A stretch of 64,000 nucleotides of DNA. Source: Scatophagus argus. Taxonomy: Eukaryota; Chordata; Actinopteri; Scatophagidae. This document shows, one piece after another, positions 52,001-62,597 of the stretch (the stretch's first letter is position 1; each line of letters begins with the position of its first letter). The notes under the pieces are model-generated. The model was not told the DNA's origin. It saw only the letters and a list, made by a program, of their open reading frames with translations, and ran no database searches. The stretch lies in the NCBI RefSeq assembly GCF_020382885.2, contig NC_058504.1, positions 10,158,519 through 10,222,518 on the forward strand, written 5' to 3'. Position numbers and translations under genes: made by a program.

Positions 52001-55000
52001 CAGGAGGACCCTTGAATATAAGGAGAAATCTATGAACATTTCTGGTTATAACTTACATTGATGTTTTTGTACGTTTGCGTCATTTGTCTGCTCGCTGTGC
52101 CTACCTTCGCTAGTTGAAAACACATGTTAGTATATAAGGTTTCCACTATCGAGAAATAAATGTGAATTTTACATAAAAACAAAGTGGCTATCACATTATT
52201 TCGCAACAGTAGCAAGGGAAAAAAACTTCACCGTGCCAGACGAAACTGATTAACTGAATGGCTGGAAGAGCTGAAGATTTTCTCCAAACAAGTTATAAAG
52301 CCCTTTAATCCACATCAGCTCCTCCTGGACTACTCATGCTGTGGCAGAAAGTTGTGTAAGCATTCTTAGTTTTTATCCATGCATAACACTCTTTCATATT
52401 TTTTCTTTTTTCTTTCACACTGCTGCTCGAGAGGTGAATTAGTAAATCGTACACATATCTGAATCATAGAGTGAAAGAAATAAAAAAAAAACCCAAAACC
52501 AATCCTGAGCAGTGTAGTATCCCTTACCTGCACTGTGCCGGAGCTGTCGTAGAACAGCTGTACAGCCGTCAGCTGGAGGATCTTGTGCAGGAAGGCAGGC
52601 GGCTGGTGGATGTCAACAGGTACAGCAGTCTGGCTGGCAGGATCTCGAACTGCCTCGTCAAAGTATTCCAGCCTGGAGAAACACCGTGCAAACAAACATG
52701 CACATTATTTAGCACCATGACAAAAATTACAACCAGTCCACAGTGGAAGACGTGTGTATGTTCAGAAATGAGAGGGAAAAAAAAAGTCTGTTGCTCATCC
52801 AATGCAAATGAAGAAGTTGCCGCACCCGTATGGAGACAGCAAAAGGTTTAAAATAATGTGATTTTAATTTTGATAAAAAACTCACAGAATCGTTGATGTA
52901 AGGAAGAGAACTTAGAACTCAGAGAACTCAGACCTGTCAAACCCTGTATCTATGGAGGGGGAAAGGTGGGTTAAGTGGGTGAGTGAGTTCCTGGGCTGTG
53001 GCGAGGGCTCTGTGGTTGAGATCAGAGAGATTTTGAATGGGGCAGACCAATAATTTTTGAAGCAATGCGTGTGTGTGATACAGAGGAGTTTGCTCCTGTT
53101 TGCAACTGTTAGCGTGGTGGGCAGAAAGAAGGATGGGATGGACGACGCTTCTACACAGCAGGAAGAGAAGATGAGGTGAGAGGGCTCTGAGCTTGTGAAC
53201 GACCAAAAGTCTTTGCTATCAAAATATTCATTTAAATTATTCTGTAGGTTCAAAATTTATATACTTGACGACGGACACTCAAACTACAACTACAAATATC
53301 TCTTAATATTTTGCCACTGCTTACTGACTCAGTGGCCAAGGTCTGCATTGCTCAAGTATAGTTTCACTGTCAGTCCATTGATCTCTTCATGGGGAGATAA
53401 TCAGACCAGCACACTCAAATCACTTGTTCTGGTTGTTGCTGTTTCTTCTTCTTCTTTTCTTGTATGTTAATGCCTTATTTTTAAAGCATCTCTCTACCCC
53501 TGTCAAGCACTTTGAATTATCTTGTGTCTGAATGGTGCTATATAAATAAATCTGCCTTCTGGCCACTGACCCTGGATCAACATAGCCATCCTGAGCAGCT
53601 TTGTCAATAAGCCACAAAAACAAAAAGAGCTCAATAGTCACAGTAAAGCAGGTTAGAAAATGGCAACAATAAGCGAGCAAATTTACTTTAACAGTATTGT
53701 CACAGCAGCACTGTTAGTACATTTAACTTGATCAGGACCGAACGCTGCAGCTCAAAATACCATCCTGATTTAAAAAAAAAAAAACACTGAACAAAACCAT
53801 CAATAATTTGCTAATTCTGTTTGACATATACTCAACTGAAAACAGCATCTGAATTTGCTGCCAGCGACATGTTTCAAACAAGTTGGGATAGGAACAACTA
53901 AAGATTGGGAACGCTGGTGCTGGCTCGCAAAACCACACCTGTTTGGAACATCCCACAGGTAAGCAGGTTCAGTGACAACAGGTGATAGTATCATGAGTGG
54001 GTATGAAAAGGCTCAATTGTTCACAAGCATGAATGAGTCGACATTGACCACTTTGCGGAACATGTGATGATATTATATAGATATTATATAGATATATAGA
54101 TATGATATTACAGAGGACATTGCTGCACGGGCTCAGGAACAGATCAGGACCTTTTCTTTTTGGATTTCGGGTTTTAACAATGCAATAAAAATACATCACT
54201 AAGAACAACAATTGTTTTCTATAAATCCTGACTGCACAGATCGTTATTATGTTTTGCTATTTTTTTCTACAGTCAGTATACAACCAGTTAGTTATCTGGC
54301 TACAGCTACATTACACAAATGCATTCATGTCAAGGTCACAGACTCCCCCTGACATCATACATTGAGTACACCTTGAGTACAGCCTGCAGTGATTTGCAGC
54401 CACTGATAAAATCCTGTTCAGGTGAACGACCCCATCAGTACTGACCCTGTTTAAAATGAGCTTCACACTGAGGCAGCCTGACAGTAAAAGACACAAGAGT
54501 GCAAGTTCATAACTGAGCAGGGGCCTCTTTTCCTTATCTGCTGATGAGCGGAGAGGGGATGAAATGTAACTCTTGGCTCCCATTTTTCTTTCCCTCTCCA
54601 CTGAAAATAATGCAAGTGCTGATGTGGGAGAGTCACAAAATAAATGATTACAGACAGACATTTTAGCACCTTGTTGTGATTAACTGAAAGTGAAATACAA
54701 CAAAGATGAGCTGTGGGCATAAAACTGGATGCTTTTGCTTGTGTGACAGAAAAGATTAAAATCATTATGCTGATGACTATGTTTCAGCTCATCACATGTA
54801 ACTTCTTCCTTGTTTTCGTCAACTGCAGAGCTTCAGATCAAGTTTGCGTTTCAGTTTGTGCCTCCCCTTAACCGTGGGGGGGTGGGGGGCTGCAGGATGC
54901 TTTTATGTCTTTATGACCATGGCCCATTTATGAGAAGAACATTTGTTCACACCCGCACTTTCACAAAAGAGGCCCACATCACAGTGCTACCCACTTACTT

Positions 55001-57646
55001 GTAACCAACAGAATAACCACTTACTTGAGCCAACAAAAAAATGTTTCAATGAAAACAAAAGTAGACTTGATTTCAGAAACAATATACTGATTTCAACTAT
55101 AGTTAAAAAGCTGTAAAAATTCGATATTTCATCATGATACTTTATATGTTTTTGCTCTGACCAAACCTCAAAAGAAAAGGAAAAAAAATCTACTGTTCGA
55201 TAAATGCATACGAGATGAAGCTGAATAAAGGAAGAAAAATTTCTATGTGCTTCTGCCATACATAAAACTATCATGGGTGTTTAAAGATAATGATGAGAGT
55301 AACTTAGTAGCTTTACAGGGACAAGGTTCTTTTGTAGAACAAAGCAAGCGAGTCTTCTGTGCATAACATTTCTAGAGAAGTGTAATTCATTAAAAGGCAT
55401 CTCAGCTAGGCTTTTTCTATAAATATATTATTGCCAAATGAACCGTAAAAGTGACCTTTAAAGTTGCATTTCAGAAAGTCCCATGAGCTGCTCTGTCTGC
55501 AGGTTTCAGTGCATGTTGCCAGTAGTATTTCATAATATAATGAAAAGGAATTAACCACAGTATAAGCCCTGCGTTTACTGCATTTACAAATATAAGAAAA
55601 TATTTCAATATAGAAAAATAAAGAAAACATAATCATGAAGCAGATGCAATAATTAGAAGGTCTTTCCTTTTTCTGTTGCAGCACCTACCGCTTGATGTGC
55701 ACTTCTAAGGCAACGTCTGTTTCCAGGTCCAGGGGCTGGTGCTCAATGCGAACAATAGTGTCTATGAAGGTAACTTTAATACGACGAAGGACTGCAAACA
55801 CAGTTGAGATGAGAGACACGCAAAGGTTCATTAGTGCTAATCTTGCAAATCATCTTTTCTTAGCTGTGTGCATTCGTGCAGGGTTTTCCATTTGGAGAAA
55901 TAATAGCATTGATTCAGTCAGAGTGCACATTATCATTGTGGTTTGAATTCTGATGTCTGTATGTTGACATTGTCACTTCTTTACAAAGCGAGGACACACA
56001 CAGCTTTGACTCACCCGTCTCAATGGTCTGTGCAAACATCTCAAGCCCTTCCAGCTGGGCAGGTGGCTCCTCGGATGTCTCCGGGGGGTCCTTCAGGCAC
56101 TCCTGAGCCAGCTGCATGCTGGAAGTCATGCTTGATGACCAGCCCTGGGAGTCCCAACTCCCACCTGAGTGCAAACAAACCCATATGGGATTTCAGTCAT
56201 TTCTGGACTTCTGGGCTACTATGTAAACGATTCATTAACAAATATGAAAGATCAGGCTTGCCTTGGCCATGCACCTTCTACCTAATTTCACTCCACACTT
56301 TGACAGACACAAAGTCTGAGTGACATATATACTTTTTGACAGGGACGCTTTATATTCAATAAATTGTCAAAAGTGTATTACAATAACAATAGGGCGTGTA
56401 GATCGAGGTTGCACTTCCTGAGTTTAGAGCTGAGGGGATTAGTTGATGAACTAAATCAGAAAATTGATCAACTATTAACAGTGCACAGTCACTCAGTCAC
56501 TGCTAAAATGTGAGGATGTGCAGCTGTTCTTCCTCATGTATGGCAGTTACTTACTATTTAGGGGTTTTTTGAACTTTCACTCTGACAAAACAATCTGAAT
56601 ATGTCAATTTGGTAAGTGGAAAAAATGTAAAGGGCATTTTCACTATTTCCTGACAATTTTTTTTCTTTAATAATTTTTATAGCACTTGCATATCAAAACT
56701 TACCACGCAGACAGGTGTCTACCCTCACATGCATAGTAAAGAGCTCTACTCTACTCTACTGGGAATAGTTGGGGGAAAACAGTAGTAAAACACACACAAA
56801 TTAGCCTTTACAATAATCATGACATCGGGCTGCACTTGTCAAATTGAAACATCATGGGTAGACCTGGGAAATCCCTATGATCGCCTCACCCAACCTGTGG
56901 CTGACTGATGCATGCTTAACATCCCCCAAAGTCCCCCAGATGTTTTTCAGTGAATTTACCAGTGCGATATTTGGGTCGACATGTTATCTGAAGACCAGAA
57001 ACTTCTAAGGTACAGTGATCAGTCAGGAGAGCTTGCCAGGGTATGGTCACGGCTATGCTGCTCACAAAGCCATCCACTATCTCCAGAGGAGCTCCAAGAG
57101 ACTCCAGAAGCTCATTGACCGCCTGATGTAAAGAGGAAGCAGACAGTAAGAAACACAAAGTGAAACAAAAGAGAAAAATGATTTCACACGTGTCTCAACA
57201 CTCTGGGTGTAATATTAAAAGTGAGCAAAACTGTACAGCTAACATGGCAGGGCGAAAGTGTATCTAGTGTTTATCTGTATGTAGACACGTCGCAGATCTG
57301 TTGGGCTGGTGATGTGTTTCCCATAAGTATATTTCCTCGAGCAAATGCGAGCTAGGACCATGACGTTGGAGATTGTTGTTGAACTCGAGAACAGTTGCGA
57401 AATAGTCAAGGGTGCACAGGTTCGACAAAAACACACGTCGTCGGCCACCTACTCTTTTGCCTTTTAAAAACTCACCCAGACATCGAGGTTGATTTCCTTG
57501 ATGACACCGCTGCCATTGTACAAGTCCAAACCCAGCTGGTCCAGACTCAGTCGTTCCTGCAAAAAGTGACCGAGGTAGTGCTGTAAGAGGTACCGACAGG
57601 CCCGCTTCTTGATTGAGCCTGACCAGGGGAAAAGCCAGCGAGACAT
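34043..57646 (-). CDS. atg2a: ATG2A autophagy lipid-transfer protein, 42 coding exons
   Basis: Rod-shaped protein that moves phospholipid from ER to the growing autophagosome with WIPI proteins and ATG9; it also acts at lipid droplets. Exons (start-end, transcript order): 57646-57476, 57122-56960, 56164-56015, 55791-55689, 52672-52528, 52010-51789, 51705-51606, 51046-50882, 50578-50436, 50280-50202, 50108-49859, 48961-48820, 48376-48278, 47561-47406, 46912-46639, 46034-45962, 45802-45628, 45534-45392, 45030-44918, 44787-44630, 44028-43896, 43735-43551, 43472-43392, 42352-42246, 42150-42058, 41934-41864, 41205-41129, 39865-39695, 39509-39383, 39115-38892, 38754-38525, 38415-38280, 37903-37676, 37596-37495, 37141-37057, 36303-36150, 35820-35751, 35626-35544, 35425-35304, 35191-35037, 34852-34694, 34279-34043. 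They sum to 6054 nt, 2017 aa (human about 1938), with consistent phases. The N-terminal chorein domain starts MSRWLFPW. A 10-Glu run lies at about 259-268, the LC3/GABARAP-binding FCIL motif at about 1419-1422, and HFS in place of the WIPI-binding YFS at about 1453-1455. The C-terminal region keeps PIWLDYHGKHV, LPIEQYRKDGR and RGAASFG. ATG2B is excluded by closer resemblance to ATG2A throughout. Confidence 0.95.
36432..36900 (-). mobile_element. Tc1-type element remnant in atg2a intron 35
   Basis: The left end CACTATATGGACCAAAGTAT is the terminal repeat of the element at 3685-4238. Downstream, the minus strand encodes KTWLDEFGVEELDWPTQS, homologous to the transposase remnant at 3885-3960. The family 3' end is intact but no second terminal repeat is visible. 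Stops and frameshifts leave no usable gene. Confidence 0.8.
38917..38934 (-). other. LC3/GABARAP-interacting motif of ATG2A
   Basis: Codes DDFCIL within atg2a exon 30, an acidic residue pair followed by Phe-x-x-Leu. The same FCIL motif is the described GABARAP-binding site of mammalian ATG2A. Flanking residues (EAPGMGIP) are also conserved. Confidence 0.75.
41408..41610 (+). repeat. Fish interspersed repeat in atg2a intron 26
   Basis: Contains CAAGGTCAAGGAGTTTTTTA followed by TTGTCATTACAACCATGTA and GTACACAGAGCAATGAA. I recognise this as a common teleost retroelement-derived sequence. No coding potential. Confidence 0.55.
46430..46530 (+). repeat. Short interspersed fish repeat in atg2a intron 15
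   Basis: Begins TTCAATTCAATTCAGTTTAT and continues TTATATAGCGCCAATTCACA, then AGAGCAGGTCTAGACCAAAC. It is the same family as 7740-7852 in opposite orientation. Confidence 0.8.
51939..51968 (-). repeat. Coding GAA/GAG repeat (10 Glu) in atg2a
   Basis: Ten consecutive Glu codons (nine GAA and one GAG) in exon 6, followed by further acidic residues (VDADEGED). The triplet repeat keeps the frame. It lies in a segment longer than the human counterpart. Confidence 0.9.
53480..53575 (+). repeat. LINE 3' tail in atg2a intron 4
   Basis: Contains AAGCACTTTGAATTATCTTG then TGAATGGTGCTATATAAATAA, the usual 3' tail of fish L2-like retroelements. Only the tail is present. Confidence 0.6.
53740..54195 (+). 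mobile_element. DNA transposon relic in atg2a intron 4
   Basis: Carries CAAGTTGGGATAGGAACAAC, then CCTGTTTGGAACATCCCACA, AACAGGTGATAGTATCATGA and GTTCACAAGCATGAATGAG in the order I know from a fish Tc1/IS630-like family. The transposase segment that normally follows is mostly missing and replaced by AT-rich repeats at 54072-54110. Shares internal sequence with 12974-13292. Confidence 0.7.
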
Positions 57647-57649
57647 AGG

Positions 57650-58110
57650 GCCAGAGAGAGCGGGGAGAGGGAGCGAAGAGGTGGCGGAGGAGAACGAGTG
57701 CGAATACAGTCCTCTGGCAACTGCATAACAGACTAAAACAAAGTGTGCAAAAACAAGGAATGAGCCACAGCTAGCTGGAGGGGGCTAAGGAAGGGGTAGA
57801 CCGTAACTCTAGTTCTCCCCTAGGCTTGACACAAAAACTCGAAAATGCGTTGTGTCAGGACCGACGAGACTCCAACTTTACTTGACGAGACGTTTCCCCA
57901 AGTATCTGTCGCTGTCTCGGCTCATATTTTCAGTGCGTTTGTGTCGAATTCGAGCGACAGGTCCCGCTGATGCGTATCTCTTGTTTCAGGGTTGTTTATT
58001 GTTATCATACGCCAACTGATGGTATGATGAACGTACGTGCGTCACGCGTCACAGTGACGAAAGGCACAAACCCGGTAGAGAAACGACGCCACCCGGCGCC
58101 ATCTTTGTAA
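57650..58110 (-). promoter_or_regulatory. atg2a promoter and 5' UTR with YY1-type site
   Basis: Upstream of the atg2a start the CpG content rises. On the minus strand AAAGATGGCGCCGGG (58093-58107) is a strong YY1 site of the kind found at the start of TATA-less genes. Beside it lie CRE-like CGTCA cores (about 58040-58060: GTGCGTCACGCGTCACAGTG). If transcription starts near 58105 the 5' UTR would be about 460 bases. Inferred from motifs. Confidence 0.5.
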
Positions 58111-59640
58111 GGTCATTCTTTTTTGTAACTCTTAAGTCAATATTGCTCAGTTTTTTTATATTTATATAACAGTAACGGTATAACATTTTAGGACCGGTCA
58201 GACTGTTTACGTGGAGTTTTACTTGTTTTATTATAGTATTATTAAATATAATTACATGTTAAATATAGATTTACTCAGGCAGAGTCAGTCTGGTTTCATT
58301 GGGTATAACAGTCAATAAAAAGTTGCCATATCTCTTGCTTAGTTTAAAATAAACTCTGGGCCAATAAACTGAGCCATTCTGTGACTTCAGCTGTTCCACT
58401 CTGTTTCTGTCACACAGATACTGAGTGACTTTGCCAACAAAGAACTTTTCAAACCATAAAAATTGTTCAAGATTCTCATCTGTTTGCTGTACTTGAAATG
58501 AATCTTCACTCTTGACATTTGATCTGATCCTGAAGTTACACTGTCAAGTTCAGTTAATAAAACAGACGAGCCACACATAACTAAAAGGCCTGTGTTTGTA
58601 AATATGGTTTCTCAGGGACCCTATTAGTTTCTGCAAGTTTCTATTATATATATATATATATATTGTGTTTGTGAGAGAGATTCCTGTGTATTTGGGACTC
58701 AGTTTCCCAGAAAAGCAAGATCTGAGGTATGATAGAAGCAAACGACATACTTCCTAAAAATGCATTGAAACCCACTGAAAATAATGGACAATGGCTTCCA
58801 AAGTTTTCACCTGCTGAATGACTAATAATAGGTTTGTGCAACTTCTATTCATAAGTTATGTATAGCAAACTACTTTTGGCCTGTTTATTGCTTATTCTAG
58901 GTTATTTTCTACAATTTTTGCAAATTAGCAGTCCATGTGGCCAAGGATTAAATACGAATGGAGGATAAAATGAATGCAGCAAAGTATAGGGAAATCCTGA
59001 AGGACAATCTGATTCAGTCTACAAGACAACTATGACAGGGTTAGAGGAGTTGTTTTCCAGCAAGACAATGACCTGAAGCATAAAGTGAAAGTTACACAGA
59101 AATGGTTTGAAGACAAGGTGAATATTTTAGAATGGCTGAGTCAAAGCCCAGACTTTAATCCAATAAAGAATTTGTGGTTGGACTTGGGCTGTTTCTGCCC
59201 AATCCCTGTGCAACCTGATAGAGCTGAAGCAGTGCTGCAAAGAAGAACGGAGTAAAATTGCAGTGTCCAGATGTGCAAGATGGTTATATCTCAGAATGTA
59301 ATAAACTCAAAAATCCTGTTGTTGACCACTGATGAGTTTTCATGCGATCTAAAAATAAAACTTATACTGTTAGATACTTGCCCAAAGTATGTCCACACAG
59401 AGTTTTAAGACTGTAGACCAATCATAAACGATGTGGCAGTTTCTTTTTCTTCCTAATTGTAGTCTTCTGGCCCATTGAGTTAGTGGCAGTGTATGTGGCA
59501 CATTTTATGATTCAAAGTTTCACAAAAAGTAAGTAACGGTACCTTGAGTGTGCTTCTTTCCAAGAACAAGAATGAACTTTCATGTTCAATATTCTGTCCT
59601 TATTGTTGTTTAAGTGCAATGTAGCGGGCGTGACAAAATT
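58111..59640. other. Spacer between atg2a and nxf1
   Basis: AT-rich, with no gene found. It contains an (AT)n run (58645-58664) and a Tc1 transposase remnant (58955-59300). Confidence 0.6.
58955..59310 (+). pseudogene. Tc1 transposase C-terminal remnant
   Basis: The + strand reads [11 protein letters not shown], then [20 protein letters not shown] and PIKNLWLDL, the classic C-terminal half of a Tc1 transposase. It is a different subfamily from the 3685 element. The catalytic Glu of the DD34E triad (normally PIENLW) is Lys here. No upstream half or clear terminal repeats were found. Confidence 0.85.
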
Positions 59641-59657
59641 CTTTATTGTTCAACATA

Positions 59658-59677
59658 CAAAAAAAAAAAAAAAAAAA
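59658..59677. repeat. A-rich tract downstream of nxf1
   Basis: About 19 consecutive A on the + strand (T on the nxf1 strand), inside or just past the nxf1 3' UTR. Confidence 0.9.
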
Positions 59678-59709
59678 GTACAGAACACAAGAACTGTTCA
59701 CCATTTGTC

Positions 59710-59715
59710 TTTATT
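59710..59715 (-). terminator. Candidate poly(A) signal of nxf1
   Basis: AATAAA on the minus strand, about 250 bases past the nxf1 stop at 59967. A second copy lies at 59642-59647. Either could define the 3' end. Confidence 0.45.
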
Positions 59716-59966
59716 CCTATGAAAACATGTAGTGATTTCTATACAAATAACCAAAACTAAGGTTACCATGACAATTGAATATTGTAGCATAACATCAGTC
59801 TTTCGGTCAAACTGTTGACATTTGGCTGTTAAAACAAAACCACAGTCTATGTAAGTAAACTTCTTCTACAAGATTTTCAATAAAAGAAAAGGCAAAGAGT
59901 AAAGGATAAAACAAAAGACAAATAAAATTACTGCAGATTTATTTAACAAATCTATGATTCAACTCT

Positions 59967-62597
59967 TCATTTTATGAACGCAATGTCTGGGATTTTGCCT
60001 TCCGTCTGGAAAGGAAGAGGACAGAGGACAAAGAATTTCAGTGCTTTGCTATAAAATGATCACACACTTATGCAGAAGCGAAGAGCTGAAATAACTCGTG
60101 TTACCTTCAACTGAGTGAAAATCTGTGCCGCCCGGTTGAAGTCCCACTCATTGTCTTGCAGACACCTGTGACAGAGAATAAGTGGTCAGGTATTTCGAAC
60201 GAAATCAATAAATTATCAATGTCATTATTGCCGGCGCAATAATAATAATAATAATTGCACAAGCACGAGTCTCACTTTTGGGACCATTCCAGGTTCATGC
60301 CTGACTTCTGTGAGAAGGCTGTGAGCATCTCCTGCTGCGGTGCAGTCAGAGTGGGGACGGGGCTGGAGGATGGAGTCGGGGCGGGCGCAACGAAGGCTCG
60401 GCGGATCTCCTCTGTCGTCGCCATCCGGATGAAAAGCTGGTCATTTACGATGCACAGACTGTGGCACAGGAAGGAGGACACCAGTAAACACACAAAAACA
60501 TTAGAGATGATCCAGCAGATAGTGGTATCAGTACTGGAACAAATCTAAATGAGAGGTGTCCGTTTCAAGTATTTCAGGATAAGTTGAGTTTCCTTCTCTT
60601 GGCTTCCCCCCCCCCCCCACTACTGACCTTTAGGTTCACCTGCCACTAACACTCAACTGTGACTGTTTTAAGAAAGGTGCTGACTGATATTAGACAACAG
60701 AAAATTCATCTGTGTGTACCTAATAAACCGGCATCCTGAGTGTACTTGAGGTAAATTTATCTGCCTACATCCATTTCCCTGCCTATATCCAAACTGTAAA
60801 CTATCAAATAAAGGAAAAAAACAAATTGTTATGTACACGTCAGTGACTAGAGGACAAGGCACGAAAGTTCAGGTTTGTCCCTCAAGCCCAGGGAATTTTC
60901 CTGAAGATACGCAACAGCTCACGATTTAGTACTATTTCCCCTTCCTCAGGGAAAATGCAAAGGACAACAGGAAAATGAAAGAAACCTTTAGAGAGCTAAC
61001 TATACTTACCCAGTATTTCCTGCTGGGACTGTGATGAACACTCGAGAGAAGGCCATGGTGGACTCTCTGGATTTACCATCAACAGCAACTGAAAAAAAAA
61101 GAATGAGGCACAACTTAATAACACAAGCAACACCACCCAAATGTGCACTGAATGAGAACAAAACCACCAGGCAACTCACCTTCTTTGAAGACTCCACTCA
61201 CTGTGAAGGACAGCAGTGTGTTCTGTAGATGGAAAACAATTTTGCAGAATTAACGTAGAATGATTCGCACAGTGAGAGGAAAAGGCTAAAGACAAGTGCC
61301 AGCCGACAGAACAAACACGAACTCACAGTGTAGGTGTTCACGTCAACAGTAAAGGAGGCAATGTCGTGCTGAGTCTTGGGCAACTCGTTGAGGAAAGCAA
61401 CCACATTCAGTCGTGTGTGCTTCAGAAGCCGAAATCTTATCGCTACAAGAGGCAAGATTCAGAGAGGGAAATCATTTAGGAGAAATCTAAAATCACAAAT
61501 ACTCGGTCTCGTCAATTCAGACAATATGACAAGTCAGCAACTCGAGGGGTAAACTCACTGGAGTCTTTGAGTCTCTTCAGGTTTCGACTGTCTTTATGAT
61601 ACTCGCCCAAACTGCTCCTAAAACAAGACGAGAGCAACAGATGGAATCAGTGTGAATACAACCACTATTCAGATAGGGAGGTCTCAGAGGTGGGGTCAGG
61701 GATAAGAACTGCCCATGATGGGTGGAGCTACACAGAAGTCTTTTAAATGACTGGCTGTGTACTGTTTTCATATCCATAGAGAAGGGTTTACCTGGAGGGG
61801 TTCTGGGTGGAGTAAGGCGTAGTGAGGGATAACGATGCTCCATCATGGTAAGCATCCAGGAGCGGCTGCCTGTCCCCTGAGTCGTATATACTGTAGTACC
61901 TGCAACACAGTCACTTGAGTTAGTGTCCTTTGTTTCTTTCTTGCCCACAAAGTCGTGACGTTTCATAAAAAGTCGTGCTGGCCAATCACTCACTAGGTGG
62001 GCCACATTAATTCTGGAAAACAAGCACCGATTCTCAGCATAAAAGCTAAAAACTCACTGTTGTAAGAACCGAAGGATGAGCGCTTTGATTTCATCAGAGC
62101 CGAAACAGCTGCCCTGCAATGTCAATTGGAAAAACGTTTGTCAGGTGCACGAAGGAGACAAAAACTATCTTGACTTTCACCTAAAGGAGGACCGTGCAGC
62201 TTAAAATGTGCACTTCTGAAATGAATTACTGAAGACATGAAGGTCTTGTAGAGCTTCTACTGACTGTCACATACATCAGAAGATAACATCAATATGTCAG
62301 TTTGCATATATCTGTCACATGAGATAAAACAAGTAACCTTGCATGGGGGGATAGTGGTGGGGGTTTCCACATCAAATCCAATGGGTGGAGGGAGGTCATG
62401 ACCATCCTAAAAAGAAACCAGACGTAAAGGAAGAGAATATGCTCCAAATACTGCATCATTGAAAAGGTTCAGAATGGTGGAATGCAAAAAGGTCCTTAAA
62501 AACAAGATAGCCGACTCCAGGGCCAGTGGTATTTTCATGCTGTACCATACTTGGACTTACCAGTTTGAGGAGCCGGGGAAACCTCTGCCGCACAGCA
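59967..62597 (-). CDS. nxf1: NXF1 (TAP) mRNA export receptor, C-terminal part
   Basis: Main receptor carrying mRNA through nuclear pores as a dimer with NXT1/p15. Eleven exons are visible (transcript order): 62597-62561, 62406-62338, 62113-62058, 61899-61792, 61617-61559, 61442-61327, 61222-61180, 61088-61010, 60458-60276, 60165-60105 and 60005-59967. They encode the last 282 residues, entering in mid-codon and closing in frame. The first exon ends the leucine-rich-repeat region ([12 protein letters not shown]). The NTF2-like domain follows ([53 protein letters not shown]), then a Pro/Ser linker ([12 protein letters not shown]). The TAP-C/UBA-like domain comes last ([33 protein letters not shown]). 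The protein ends IAFIK. RNA-binding and most LRR exons lie beyond the window. The intron before 62597 is over 1.4 kb, much larger than the others. Confidence 0.96.

Noticed and set aside
51643-52035. 130-aa + strand frame with a poly-Ser run
   Set aside because: Antisense shadow of atg2a exons 6 and 7; the Ser run is the reverse of the poly-Glu codons.
61577-62023. 148-aa minus-strand frame in the nxf1 region
   Set aside because: Out-of-frame reading across an nxf1 exon (61792-61899) and its introns.
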